Shown here in pieces: positions 37,001 through 49,018 of a stretch of DNA of 64,000 bases. This DNA is from Hofstenia miamia. Lineage: Eukaryota; Xenacoelomorpha; Acoela; Hofsteniidae. Under the pieces are notes generated by a model. The model searched no databases, was not told the origin of the DNA, and was given only the letters and a program-made list of their open reading frames with translations. The stretch is from contig CABFPE010000774.1 in NCBI GenBank assembly GCA_900660155.1, positions 137,856 through 201,855 of the forward strand, given 5' to 3'. Positions within the stretch are counted from its first letter, which is position 1. Every line of letters starts with the position of its first letter. Position numbers and translations under genes: made by a program.

Positions 37001-39000
37001 CCCGATTTAAGCATGAAATCGTGAATAATTGAGACATTCCAAAATTCTGAAAGTTGAATATAATTACAAAGATTGTGTTAACTAAATATTTCAAATATGA
37101 CAATGTAAAATTAGCTATAGCATCAATAAGGGAATAATATTCTACGAGAGAGAATAGGCCAAGGGTTAAGAAATTCTAATTTAAGCAGCTTAAATCCTAA
37201 TTAAAGAGAAATTTCGGGTTAGTTAACTAAACAATAAATCAGAAATTTCCATGGATCTGGAATGGATCTGGGTCTGAAAATATGATCAATGGATCTCGGG
37301 CATATTTTGTAAAATTTTATTTCAATATTAAGAGCTACTGGAGTAATTATAGAAATTTTCTGCTGAATTTGTTGCAGCAACCGTTAGCATTGACATTTAT
37401 TCTTTTGCCCACGAATATTTGTTGCCAATCTCTAAAGTTATATATCTTAATCATCATCAGGGATCATTAGAGTTCGGGTTGCATGTGAGTTTGATATGGG
37501 TTGGCATTTCATCTAAGAAACTATATGTAGCGGTTAACAAAACCATTGCAAATATACTAATAATGAGTTTTTCTCTATCTTTTTCAAATAACACTACACG
37601 CAAATTCTTATTTTTTATAAACCTCTTTGCATTTTACTATCGAAAATACTGCGGTATCGGAGAATACCATGGTATTGGGAGTTCATACGGCATGCCACCA
37701 AGCTCTACTTATTTTGTTGTATATTTTATTATAGTCACTGCTTTGCTTTGATGACTTCCTTCTTAGTAATCCGTGTATTGGTGGAATTCCCATGGATCGA
37801 TCCATAAGAATTCTAAGGATCTGGAATTGATGTATATCGAAAAAAGTTTCGTCCAAGTCCAAGTATACAGGGAAAAAATTGACATCAGATTTTGTCACTA
37901 CCATGCTTGATAACTTACATACTAATAATCGTAATTATTTCATATTTATAAAGTTTTTTTAATTCTGCACAGATGAATAATAGCGAGTATTACCTATCGC
38001 ATAGACTTCAAGGTCTGTGCTGTTCTTATATTCGATGGCATTTAAACACTGTTATAAATGCTCCAAATTGTCATGTATTTGATAAAATAACTCTTACATT
38101 TTTTATCTAAAATTCAGCAGGGAATTCAGCAAAAATATATTTTCTAGCTTTAGAATGCTTTCAAATTATATAAAGCAACGTTTTTCAATACATTAATAAT
38201 TTAGAAATGGTCCTCCCTGATTCATTTTAATTGTAATGGAATTAAAATGTATGAATAGACAAAAATATTAATGTAAACTTAAAGCCCCATTGTATTGTTT
38301 CAAGCATATAAAGTCCATAATCAGGTCAGATGCTTCGGCCAAGAAAAGGAGAATGGAGTACTTACTTTTTTCAAAGTAAAAAATGTCATGCTTTAAGCTT
38401 TTTGAAGAATTTTTATTATTTCAAATAAATCAGCATATGAAAAAGCTTATTTTGACTTCAATACGTTGGTACGGATACGCCGCTTTACCCGCCCATACAC
38501 ACGGACACGGGCGGCTGCGCACAATTATTATCGGGTATGGCTACTCCTTTCATTCCATACAATGTGCATTTTTTAAAAATTGAGATGGTCTCCATAAATT
38601 TTTTTAAACTGGTTATAACTCACTAAATAATATAAAATCTAAAAACACCACTGGATAGGGATTCGTCTCCTCTTTCATTTCTTAAATCACACCCGATCAC
38701 GGAAATTAGGGGAATCTATTCACAGAAAACAAAACAGTTGAAGTAAGTTGTTTCTGAAAAAGGGTTTTAGACTATTATCTGAACACCAGATATGAAAGGA
38801 ATTAGAAAGGTTTTGCAAAAATGTAAATTTCCAGTGAAAATGTTTTTTATGTACTTCAAACACAATAATAATTTTTATCACAAATTTTCATCATAACAGG
38901 AAAGCACACTCATTAATTTCCGATTATTTTCAAATTTCTTGATCTGTTGGGAAAAAATTGCACATGGATATGGAAATTTCTATTCCATTTCATTTCAAGA
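34067..39000. other. Gene-free AT-rich sequence
   Basis: Scattered pieces only: a GC-rich repeat scrap near 35717-35758 (CAGGGGTGCCACAAGTGGGC), repeated GGATCTGG words around 37252-37275 with a GGATCTGGAATTG near 37818, and a CCCGCCCATACACACGGAC patch at 38489. Open frames, including the 110-codon one at 37419-37751, match nothing I know. Confidence 0.4.
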
Positions 39001-39900
39001 ATATGGGAATGGAAACGGAATGGAAATGGAAATAATATTATGAAATGAAAATTTAGTGGAAATTTATGGAAATGGAATTTCAAAAAATGACTTTATCAAC
39101 GCTATTGAAAATGTTCGAAACACCCTAATTATATTTAAATATAAACAAAATGCATTAAAATAACCAAAATTAGTCAGAACTATATACAGAGCATAGCAAA
39201 TACAACAAAAGAATTTGGTTAATTGCTAAAACAAATCTATCTTTCATGCGTAATTATGGAAATTTTCGCCTATACTTTAAAATATTTTAAAGTCTGGGCT
39301 CGTTCGTAACATCTAGCATTTGTTACTAATTCTTGTTCCAACACTTAATGTGCATACATGAAGCCTTTTAAAATATAATGTGATCTCATATAATTATGTA
39401 AAAAAAGGTTTTTGATTGATTTGAGTTTACTTCATTAATTTTTCGATATATCATTACCATGCATTTATGACTTTAAATTATTTAATTTTAGTTCAATTTC
39501 GAACAGAGCTGCAACAGAAATCAATGAAAAATTTACTAGATATGAGATTGAGATAGCCTTAGCTGATGTCAGGACCAAAAGTATTACAAAATTCTATTAT
39601 GTGTACTCTAGCAATTTCAACTAGGCCACTGCTTGCATATGTCTGAAAGGAATTGTATGCGAAAACTCAGGCCCATTTCGTCAGCCCTGGTGCCAGGACT
39701 AAATATTTCAGTGGATTCGGACCAAAAAATTGGAACCTGGAACCACGGATTGCTATGGGTTCAAATCCAATGTGGCTAAATGCTGTTCCCGCAAAAATAT
39801 AATCACTAGCTTGAAGAGCTATGGAAAGATGTGAAATTTTATGGAAATTTATTGAAATATTTCTAAAATTGTTGTGGAAATGGAATGGAAATGGAAGAAA
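38965..39900. repeat. GGAAAT-rich degenerate repeats flanking a SINE-like segment
   Basis: Words such as AATGGAAATGGAAAT cluster at 38965-39080 and again at 39825-39900. In the first cluster an inverted ATTCCATTTCATTTC precedes the direct copies. The clusters are irregular, so this is a decayed minisatellite or the ends of an old element. Confidence 0.4.
39690..39775 (+). mobile_element. Possible tRNA-derived SINE-like segment
   Basis: A good B-box match, GGGTTCAAATCC (39757-39768), is preceded by CAGTGGATTCGG (39709-39720), which resembles an A-box/D-loop. The middle part, CCTGGAACCACGG, could be the anticodon arm. The spacing is about ten bases longer than in a tRNA and there is no acceptor stem, so a working tRNA is excluded. 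Confidence 0.33.
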
Positions 39901-40176
39901 CTCACATATGCAAGCCTGAAAAAGTGTCTGAAAATTTGGATCAATTAGATTTTATCCTAATGCACAGATTAGGGTTAAATATTATTTTTTCAAATCAAAT
40001 TATAAATAAAATTTTGAAAAAATTAGGATATACTGAATGTGCGTTGTGTTAAAAACTACGAATTATTTAATAGCAGCAAAGAAAATTATATTGTTTCGTG
40101 TACATGTGGGTACGGGTAGTAAATTACTTTTTGTCGGGCGAATGCAGTCTTAAAAACCTCTAACCGCACATTAGTA

Positions 40177-40196
40177 ATATATATATATATATATAT
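40177..40196. repeat. (TA)n microsatellite
   Basis: About 10 TA units. Confidence 0.95.
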
Positions 40197-40905
40197 GCTG
40201 ACTTTCCCAACTGTTTGTATCAGCCCCGAAAATTTCGTTTTTTCAAAATAAGGCCCACCCATGACAACGGGTGTTGTTCAATATCAAGCACTGTCTCAAC
40301 CTACAGGTATCCACGGGATTATATAAACACTGGTAACTATTTTTTTTAAATAATTTTGAAAATAATAAACCTGGAATAACAACCAAATTTTTGGTATTAA
40401 TGCAAAGTTGTAAATTTTGTGCTGCTGAATTTCTATGTCCAATACAATATGCGTACTCAACAAATTTAGAGTTCTACTCAACACCCACACTACAGTAAGC
40501 TGTTTTAGCATTTACATGTATTACTACACTCAAAGAAAAAAAATGAGGAAGTTCTGAAACAAAAAGCAACCATATCTACCCAAAATCAAAATCAATTGGC
40601 CTCTTTACTTTTGGAACCTCACAGCCACTTACAAAACTATTGATGTTACTGTTACTATTGCACCATTAAAATTGTATATAAACCAATCACAACTAGAAAT
40701 AATATTTGATAAAAAATGAAAGGAAATGGTAGCATAGTGGCTTAGAAAATATAAATTTATTTGATTTGGCATGCGCATCATTTATTGTACTATATATGGA
40801 TTAAGACTTGCTAACCCAGAAACAATATTTTAAAGGTTTTTATTTTTTGTATGAATACTGTCTTATGAGGAACACGACCAAACATCTTCAATGCTTCAAT
40901 ATTTT

Positions 40906-41119
40906 TACCTCCGCCAAGGAGGTTATGTTTTTGGTAGCGTTGGTTTGTTTGTTTGTCTGTCTGTTAGCAACTTTACGGAAAAAGTAATAAATGGATTGAC
41001 CTCAAATTTTCACCAGAGGTGCGTCTCCGCCCAAATAGGAATCCGTTAAATTTTGGTGCTGATCCGGTGGACACAAGCTGGGTGGAGGAGGTCTGCGCTC
41101 TCCGAGTGCTTTTCTAGTA
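40906..41119 (+). mobile_element. GC-richer interspersed repeat with CCTCCGCCAAGGAGG head
   Basis: The segment starts with a perfect short hairpin, ACCTCC-GCCAA-GGAGGT (40907-40923). It continues through GGTTTGTTTGTTTGTCTGTC and ends with GGTCTGCGCTCTCCGAGTGC. It is clearly less AT-rich than both flanks. From memory, very similar sequences are scattered through many animal genomes as an interspersed repeat of uncertain class. A short frame at its start is closed by two stops after about 24 codons. I find no terminal inverted repeats or target duplication. Confidence 0.6.
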
Positions 41120-41877
41120 CTAAGAATATTATGCATCTGTTAACGTAGCGTAAAAATTATTTCATGTGTATTTTCTTAATTTATTTTGACTTGGATCAGT
41201 TTTTCATAATTTATTGTTGGCTTCCACCAAATTAATTAATATGAGTACGCTCAAAACTAAAAAACTCTTCGATAATAAAAAGAGTATCATTAATTAATAA
41301 ATTCAAATTCTACTGTAAGAACTTAGTAATATCTCCTAGGAAATGAAATTCCCCTAACACATAATTTAATAAATAAGTCATTATTTGACCGCATATTTCT
41401 AATTTATGGCATCGTGATGTTTGTTAACCATCTAAACTTTATAGTTCACTTCCGCATAGCAGAGGGAATTCCGCTATTGTATACAAAATCTATTCATTTG
41501 TTGTCATTAATATTGTACTTTCAAAAGATTTTTTAAAACTCCCATTTTCGTTTTATGAATAAAGAATTACCTCAAAGATTTCAATTTGAATTTTTAAATC
41601 ATTTTTGACATTTTAAACCTTAGAGGTTTTACTTATTATTTGCGCACTAATACCTAGTCCGATGTGATTTAACATAAATAAGTCTATTTTGCTGGATATC
41701 TTTTAAAAATAATATCATTCAGCGTGAAGCTCAGATATTAACGAGTTAGAATGTGATAGGATATAGGACATTTGATTTCGAAATTATAAATTTAAAATTA
41801 TACATTATATTCATAAGAATATCGTAAATATATTCCCCATGAACTCTTAATATATTCAGGAGTCTACGGGGATTACC
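41120..41877. other. Gene-free AT-rich sequence
   Basis: Nothing recognised between the interspersed repeat and the satellite array. Confidence 0.5.
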
Positions 41878-41881
41878 TCTT

Positions 41882-41945
<64 letters not shown>

Positions 41946-42118
41946 TACAAAGCAAATAGCTTATTACTAAAACCATCGTCAAAAAGGTTATGTAAAACAA
42001 AATTTTAAAAGTAGTACAGTAGCTTAGTCAATAGCGTTAAGTTTTTAAGGCTCTATTGTGCTTATATTTTAACACTATTTTTTTGCAATTAGAATATCAT
42101 GAATAAAAGCTCTCTAGA

Positions 42119-42158
<40 letters not shown>

Positions 42159-42337
42159 CATATATACAAAGCAAATAGCTTATTACTAAAACCATCGTCA
42201 AAAAGGTTATGTAAAACAAAATTTTAAAAGTAGTACAGTAGCTTAGTCAATAGCGTTAAGTTTTTAAGGCTCTATTGTGCTTATATTTTAACACTATTTT
42301 TTTGCAATTAGAATATCATGAATAAAAGCTCTCTAGA

Positions 42338-42377
<40 letters not shown>

Positions 42378-42556
42378 CATATATACAAAGCAAATAGCTT
42401 ATTACTAAAACCATCGTCAAAAAGGTTATGTAAAACAAAATTTTAAAAGTAGTACAGTAGCTTAGTCAATAGCGTTAAGTTTTTAAGGCTCTATTGTGCT
42501 TATATTTTAACACTATTTTTTTGCAATTAGAATATCATGAATAAAAGCTCTCTAGA

Positions 42557-42592
<36 letters not shown>

Positions 42593-42781
42593 CATATATA
42601 CACAAATATACAAAGCAAATAGCTTATTACTAAAACCATCGTCAAAAAGGTTATGTAAAACAAAATTTTAAAAGTAGTACAGTAGCTTAGTCAATAGCGT
42701 TAAGTTTTTAAGGCTCTATTGTGCTTATATTTTAACACTATTTTTTTGCAATTAGAATATCATGAATAAAAGCTCTCTAGA

Positions 42782-42829
<48 letters not shown>

Positions 42830-43006
42830 AATATACAAAGCAAATAGCTTATTACTAAAACCATCGTCAAAAAGGTTATGTAAAACAAAATTTTAAAAGT
42901 AGTACAGTAGCTTAGTCAATAGCGTTAAGTTTTTAAGGCTCTATTGTGCTTATATTTTAACACTATTTTTTTGCAATTAGAATATCATGAATAAAAGCTC
43001 TCTAGA

Positions 43007-43054
<48 letters not shown>

Positions 43055-43231
43055 AATATACAAAGCAAATAGCTTATTACTAAAACCATCGTCAAAAAGG
43101 TTATGTAAAACAAAATTTTAAAAGTAGTACAGTAGCTTAGTCAATAGCGTTAAGTTTTTAAGGCTCTATTGTGCTTATATTTTAACACTATTTTTTTGCA
43201 ATTAGAATATCATGAATAAAAGCTCTCTAGA

Positions 43232-43279
<48 letters not shown>

Positions 43280-43456
43280 AATATACAAAGCAAATAGCTT
43301 ATTACTAAAACCATCGTCAAAAAGGTTATGTAAAACAAAATTTTAAAAGTAGTACAGTAGCTTAGTCAATAGCGTTAAGTTTTTAAGGCTCTATTGTGCT
43401 TATATTTTAACACTATTTTTTTGCAATTAGAATATCATGAATAAAAGCTCTCTAGA

Positions 43457-43509
<53 letters not shown>
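41878..43509. repeat. Satellite array: seven 219-225-bp units carrying (CT)n(TA)n
   Basis: Units starting GCAAATAGCTTATTACTAAA begin at 41952, 42171, 42390, 42615, 42840, 43065 and 43290. Spacing is 219, 219, 225, 225, 225 and 225. Each has a ~170-bp unique core that appears identical between copies, ending CATGAATAAAAGCTCTCTAG, followed by a (CT)n run and a (TA)n run. From left to right the CT run tends to shrink while the TA run grows, and a CACAAATATA / ACAAATATA spacer appears from copy 4 on. The array is preceded by an isolated CT/TA tract (41878-41940) and ends in TA units at about 43508. It is non-coding. Confidence 0.97.
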
Positions 43510-43516
<7 letters not shown>

Positions 43517-43627
43517 CTAAATAGTTTTTTCTAAATTGTTGTGGGTAATTTGCTATTTGCTGATAACATCATTTTACTGGTTTCTTGGTATCCATGATGA
43601 CCTTGCAATAAGCTTCGTATTCATGTT

Positions 43628-44570
43628 TTAGATTGCTGTAGGATTCTCATTTATATTTGTACACATATGCATTATCAAGAACTTTTTAAAGTTTTTGACA
43701 AAAGAACCACTTATGACTAATCTCCATAATGAATCTATGTTTGAAATAAAGATTTTAGATAAGGAAGTACATTCCATTTGCATATCAATAAAAATATATT
43801 GAATTTTCTGTAGGGCTATAATCACTTTCTTAATATGAGTTCTAAATGTAAGATCTGTTTGCATTGGCTTTCTATTTTTCATTGACTTTAAAATTGTATT
43901 TTTTTTACAATAGAATACGCAATTTAATTCTCTTTTAGAATAATATAGAAAACTGAAAATCAATTAACAAAATTTTATTGTATTTAATATAATGATTTAA
44001 TTTAGAGGTTTATATTATCGATTTCTGTCTGAGCTGGTGATGGTTCTAAATGAATATAATCAAATAAACAAGGAACAACTATCTTTGTATCACCTGTAGA
44101 AGAAACTAGCTTTCTACATTCGTTTATAGACTTATTGATTTTTATTTTACGTTCCAGAAGAAGAGGCTAAGTCCAGTGCCTTGACTGCTCACCAAGGAGT
44201 ACATAATAATATTATGTACTCCTTGCTGCTCACTCTGCTTATTGATACTCAATTACAATTACAATCCGCAAAAGTACGTCTTTGACTTCTATCTCTCAAG
44301 AAGTTCATTAATCATGTAATCATATTAGAAGGAAAAGGAGTTTGTCTTAATTTATCCAATAACTTATTATGTATCTATTGATTGAACGCCTTACTAAAGT
44401 AAAAACAAGAAGAGTAACGTAAGAATAGTTTTTTCAAGCAAATCAGTACTATATTTAAATAGCAATGAAGCAAGGCATCCACAGAATTGTATATGAGCGG
44501 TAGCCAAATTGCATGATTGGCTCAGTGAGATCGCAATCGTGATCCACTATATACAGGCTCGCACTTGCCT
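43628..44570 (-). pseudogene. LINE reverse transcriptase relic
   Basis: Read on the - strand from high to low coordinates, reverse transcriptase blocks appear in the expected order. FSKAFNQ (catalytic region A; + positions 44379-44399) is followed by KLLDKLRQTPFPSNMIT, then LMNFLRDRSQRR. A damaged QGTGLSLFFWNVK block corresponds to the usual PQGT-LGPLLF region, and a DTKIVVPC-like remnant of the catalytic Asp-Asp box lies near 44070-44100. A thumb-like DLTFRTHIKKVIIALQKIQY sits in the frame 43628-43963. Stops, frameshifts and a palindromic insertion at 44193-44225 interrupt it. The blocks resemble Jockey/CR1-type LINEs, but the clade is inferred from motif style only. Confidence 0.75.
44193..44225. 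repeat. Perfect 15-bp palindrome flanked by direct repeats
   Basis: The arm CAAGGAGTACATAAT and its exact inverted partner are separated by AAT. The flanks carry CCTTGACTGCTCAC (44179-44192) and CCTTGCTGCTCAC (44221-44233), a direct repeat with one deletion. The structure lies inside the LINE relic where the PQGT motif should be. Confidence 0.95.
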
Positions 44571-45065
44571 GGGGGTGATAAAACTCAGCCTCACAAAATT
44601 TATAATTTTGCATTTGATACAAAAAATTTGATTAGTATATAGTTTGTTTACTTTCAAATTTATCATTAAACTATGTACTGCGTTATTTGGATCATATGTC
44701 AATGAAAGAATTACAATCCCATTTATTATTGATATTGATAGACCACATATAGTTTTCCAAATATATTTGTCCACAAATTTTATACCTACACATATTGCTA
44801 TAGCTTTAGAGTTGATAACTATGAAATGCAGGCAAGTGTTCTAAAAACGAAATTGCTTGTTGTACTAAATATAGTGCATTAGTATGCGAATTCTGAAATT
44901 CTGAAATTAGCATTGGATTTCCATTTCGAATATTTCGTTTTTACACTTCCCTTTATTGTAATAATGAAATGTCTGCGATTAAATAAAAAAGGACGATAAT
45001 ATTTTAAGTTGCACATCGGCCCATACGAAGTACAAATTTAGACATGATTGAGCAGAGCATTGGAN

Positions 45066-45084
45066 GAGCCGAGCCGAGCCGAGC
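45066..45084. repeat. (GAGCC)n minisatellite
   Basis: Three full GAGCC units plus GAGC, with another CGAGCCGAG at 45101-45109. It is GC-rich in an AT-rich setting, and the N at 45065 suggests the assembly broke here. Confidence 0.85.
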
Positions 45085-45682
45085 TTACTCAAAATTTAAA
45101 CGAGCCGAGTATAGAAATTACGGCTCTTTGACAAGTCTGCCACGCACCCGCAGATCTGTTAGAAAAATTCACCAGCACCGGCTTCCATCTACGATTTTCA
45201 TTATTTTGTCATTCCAAACAGTGTTGTGCAGTTAGGTGGGAATTCGTAATGGCCCATTCGGATCCCCTTGTACGCAGTGGGGTGGAGTGGGGTTTCATGT
45301 GTTTCATTTATATTTGTAGGGCTAGTGCTGTGTTTCTAAACTCCATTATAATATAGCATCATTTAAAAGTATTTGTTTTTTATTGATTTCCCAAAATAAC
45401 ACAGAAAACAAAATATACATGATATGCTGTTTCTTAATGGCTAATTTTTGAGAAGGTAAATATTATTATTAGCTCTTTCCTGTCTGCAATAAGCCTCATT
45501 TGAAAAATTTGAACCACTTGACAATCATAATTGTATTTAAAGCCTTGCTTTGAATGAATAATCAGATGATCTTTTTAACAAAATAAAAAACGATAAACCT
45601 AAATTTTAGTGAATATCATTTTTTACATATTATCTTAGAATTTTACTATTTTTCTTCATCACCTACATCGTTATTTCATCTG

Positions 45683-45687
<5 letters not shown>

Positions 45688-45753
<66 letters not shown>
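45688..45753. repeat. (TA)n microsatellite
   Basis: About 33 uninterrupted TA units. Confidence 0.97.
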
Positions 45754-45756
<3 letters not shown>

Positions 45757-45777
45757 AGAACATTTCAAAGTAGAACA

Positions 45778-46134
45778 TTATGTAAAAGAATGGAAAAAAT
45801 TGCACATCAAATTCAAATGGATAATCAATATATTTTCAGCTTTATCTACCAGCTGTTGATTTTGATAAATGAATGTGCAGGTAACGAAATTTAAAATTGA
45901 CGTCATTTTGACACATTTGGTAGTTCCAGTGTTAATTCCTTCCCTTGAAAACCTTCCCAAAGCTGAAAAAGAAGGACAACATGAGACAATTGTTGCAAAT
46001 ACGGTTGTGGTCCATACCCAAAAAATCTTTGCAACTTTTACCGTTAATAAAATCAAACTATCTTTCGTTTTTGTAATGTTCAATTGACCGGCTTGAACCA
46101 TGAAACTTGCAAAGTTTCTCAAATATTGCTTCAC
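45778..46134 (-). other. Unassigned open frames on both strands
   Basis: A 118-codon - strand frame (including FWVWTTTVFATIVSCCPSFS, then ALGRFSREGINTGTTKCVKM) overlaps a 72-codon + strand frame at 45869-46087. The segment is less AT-rich than its flanks and not simple sequence, so an exon or transposon fragment is possible on one strand. I do not recognise either peptide and see no decisive splice sites. Confidence 0.22.
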
Positions 46135-49018
46135 AAGACATACAGATTGTTGTCAAGCTTGCTAAGTAATTTCATGGTCAGTGGCGTACGCAGGGGGGCA
46201 TGGTGGAATCCCCCCATCAGGTTTCCAAATTTGATTTTGATTGGATAAATCAAAAAATTTTTCGTAAAAAAATTGAAAAATTTAAAATCTAGGATCGTAA
46301 AATCCATTTTTTAGGGTCTATTTTCAAAAATTTGGTAATGACGATGATATCCCCACTTCAGAAAATCCTGCCCCTGTTCAAGGTATTTTTATATATCTTT
46401 GCTAAATATGTGTAAATTTGTCAAGCCTAGAGTTTGATGAGTGTACACTCGGATAAGTGTTTAAAAACATTGATTTCTGGTATTTATGATCTTTGCAAAA
46501 TAATGTTCACTTGCAATTTCATATTTTTTGAATACTTAATTATCCAGTGAATTAAGCACTCTCTCAAAAATACGATAAATAAAAGCCATAAAAAGAAAAC
46601 ACCACTTATATATTTTGCGTCATTCGCTGATAAGAAATGGCAATTGAATTGCTGACATTTAAAATGTTGAATATCAAATAAGGCTAATTCAAGTTGCGAA
46701 TATTTCCTTAAATTTACAATATTGCTTGAATTTAGTACATTGTCTATAATAACATTCGATACAAACATAAATATTATATGTATTTCAAGTTTTCTTTGAA
46801 TAAAAATTAAGTATTTTAAAGGCAAAATATATTTGATTAGTACCTTTTGCTATACCTAAAATTCAGTTTCATAGCGTTTATTAGTTTGAGAAGAAATTTA
46901 AACAGTTTTTAATACAGCTGTTTGGAATAGCCTAATTGAATGGGTTTACTTTGTTAACTGATTGGCTTTTTAACTGATGTCCAGTGGTGGTACGAGATTT
47001 TGAACACTGCGCACCACAGAACAATGACATTTGCCCCACTACAACGCAAAAACTATTAAGATCCTTTTTAAAATTGGGCATGCTTTATGTGAGTGATTGC
47101 TAGTTATATGATGATTAGCAATTACTCGACTATTTATGAGTCTACAAATAATCAAATCTAACAGATATTTTTTGACAAAATATAAATATAAAATAAGCAA
47201 AGGCATGGTATGCGAACTTCAAATGTTAAATGTTCATCCCTTGTCTTATTTTTTTTCAAATTACCAACAAATTTCAGCTGCAATTGACATATTAGATTTA
47301 ATAAAGACTACCATGGACTTAAATTATATAACTTTTTCAAATAACTCATTTTCTAAAAACTTCCTCAAAAGGTTTCTCATAATTTTTTTGATTTTTATAA
47401 CAGAAAGAAGCATTCAGAAGGGGTTGATGAGGACTTTAAAATTCCCTATTGTAAACTAAAATTTTACTAAGCCTGTACACTATTTTAACAGCTAACCAAA
47501 ATTTTGAAGGAATCAAGGTGTTTGTAATTCTCTAGAACCTCTCTGAAATGTATGAAGCATTTCCTAATAAAACAAACATTTTAATTGTTGCATGTGTTTG
47601 TGGCAAAATAATTTATCCCCCAGTTAATAATTCATAACAAACTGTTAAGTTAAGCCAATATCATTTATTTCGACCTAAAATCAAGATTAGTTATATTACT
47701 TAAAACACTAAAAAACAAAACAATTAAATGAAAAAATTTTCATAAAATACTTTGATACAAATGTTTGATGAAAGGTTATCTTGGCGATGTGTGGACACAG
47801 ATTCTCTGAACGGTCCTGCAAGCATGTTTCTAGTGTTTTTCTGAGATTAAGTGTGTTGAATTTATACATAATCAAATATTGGATGACAATCTATTTTAGT
47901 TTATTAAATAGTGTAAATACAATGCATGTATAATATAATGGGATATATTTGCCTTTCATCCCGCGTTTTTTCCCAGGGTCAGCAACAAGACAGGTGAAAA
48001 AACATCAAGTGAATGAAAATACATATACATTACAAGGTATGCTTAGTTGCTTGTAATGGTAATGACATTTCACACCTTACATAAGCTTTAATAATGAGAA
48101 TATTAACAATAATCAATTAAGAACAATATTTGAAAAGAGCAATTTAAATTTAATAACTGTAAGCTCGCCTTTCTAGAAAAATTTTCCTTAGAACTTGTCC
48201 TTCAATTGTGATCTCCCAAAAGGTCTCAAATTTAAAGTTGCAGTAGTGCCATTATTGAAAGAATAGATACAATAATCCAATTAAAAAATATTTTTTCTTA
48301 CAGTTGTTTTTGCTTTTAGCATTATTGTCCAGGAGGGGTTGCCTGACTTTCCAGGGGGATTGTCCGCTAAACCCACGTGGTTCCGGATCTGCTAGTATCA
48401 AAATCTAAATGTATTTGGTGGTTATTATTAGAATGAAGTGTATTGATTTTTTCGAGAATCATAACAAGAAAACGACAGTTTTTTGTTATCCCGTTTCCAA
48501 TTATTTTATTGCAAGAGTTACAAAATCAGGATCTCGATCTCCAATTGCTAGAACTAATATTTTTAATAATATAGGCTATAGATTCTCGTCAAAAATAATT
48601 TCCTTATTGATTCACACAATAAAACCTTTTACAACTATTCCAACTTACAGAAAAGAATATTTTGGTATTTATATCCTTAGCCTTTAAATAAGGCTAACTA
48701 CTTTGAACTTAAATAAAATCAAAGAATTAATTGTGCTAACGCAAGATTTTTAGTTTCTCTTGAAATTCATCGGTTTTATTTTTAATCAAAGGTAAAAATA
48801 ATTTCAATTATCGTAGAAATTTCTTCAATACAATTGATGCTAAACTTGTCTAAATTAATTAGTACTGATTCTGATTTTCCCGCATCGTGATATTACATAT
48901 TAAACAATTATATGTATTTGACTCAGAGTTGAAATTGGTCAGAACTTTCCATGTCCTTATTCTGTGCTGGGCCGGATTATGAGAAGAAAATATATGAGCC
49001 TAGGCAAGACCTAATTAA
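46135..49018. other. Gene-free sequence with degraded transposon ends
   Basis: CAGTGGCGTACGCAGGGGGG at 46179-46198, CAGTGGTGGTACGAG at 46982 and GTTCCGGATCTGCTAG at 48379-48394 look like ends of non-autonomous DNA elements of one style. Frames at 46484-46825 (-), 47136-47459 (+) and 48409-48687 (+) match nothing I know. Confidence 0.4.

Larger units (their letters stand above)
44571..45868. other. Gene-free sequence with a GAGCC minisatellite and long (TA)n
   Basis: A GAGCC repeat of nearly four units lies at 45066-45084, directly after an isolated N (45065). A (TA)n tract of about 33 units runs 45688-45753. No gene is recognised. Confidence 0.5.

Noticed and set aside
37419-37751. 110-codon frame as a gene
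   Set aside because: No recognisable motif, AT-biased hydrophobic composition and no splice or promoter support.
39690-39775. Functional tRNA gene
   Set aside because: The B-box is good but spacing is too long and no cloverleaf or acceptor stem can be drawn.
41878-43509. Regularly spaced repeats that could suggest a CRISPR array
   Set aside because: The whole unit is repeated, with no variable spacers, and the setting is eukaryotic. It is a satellite.
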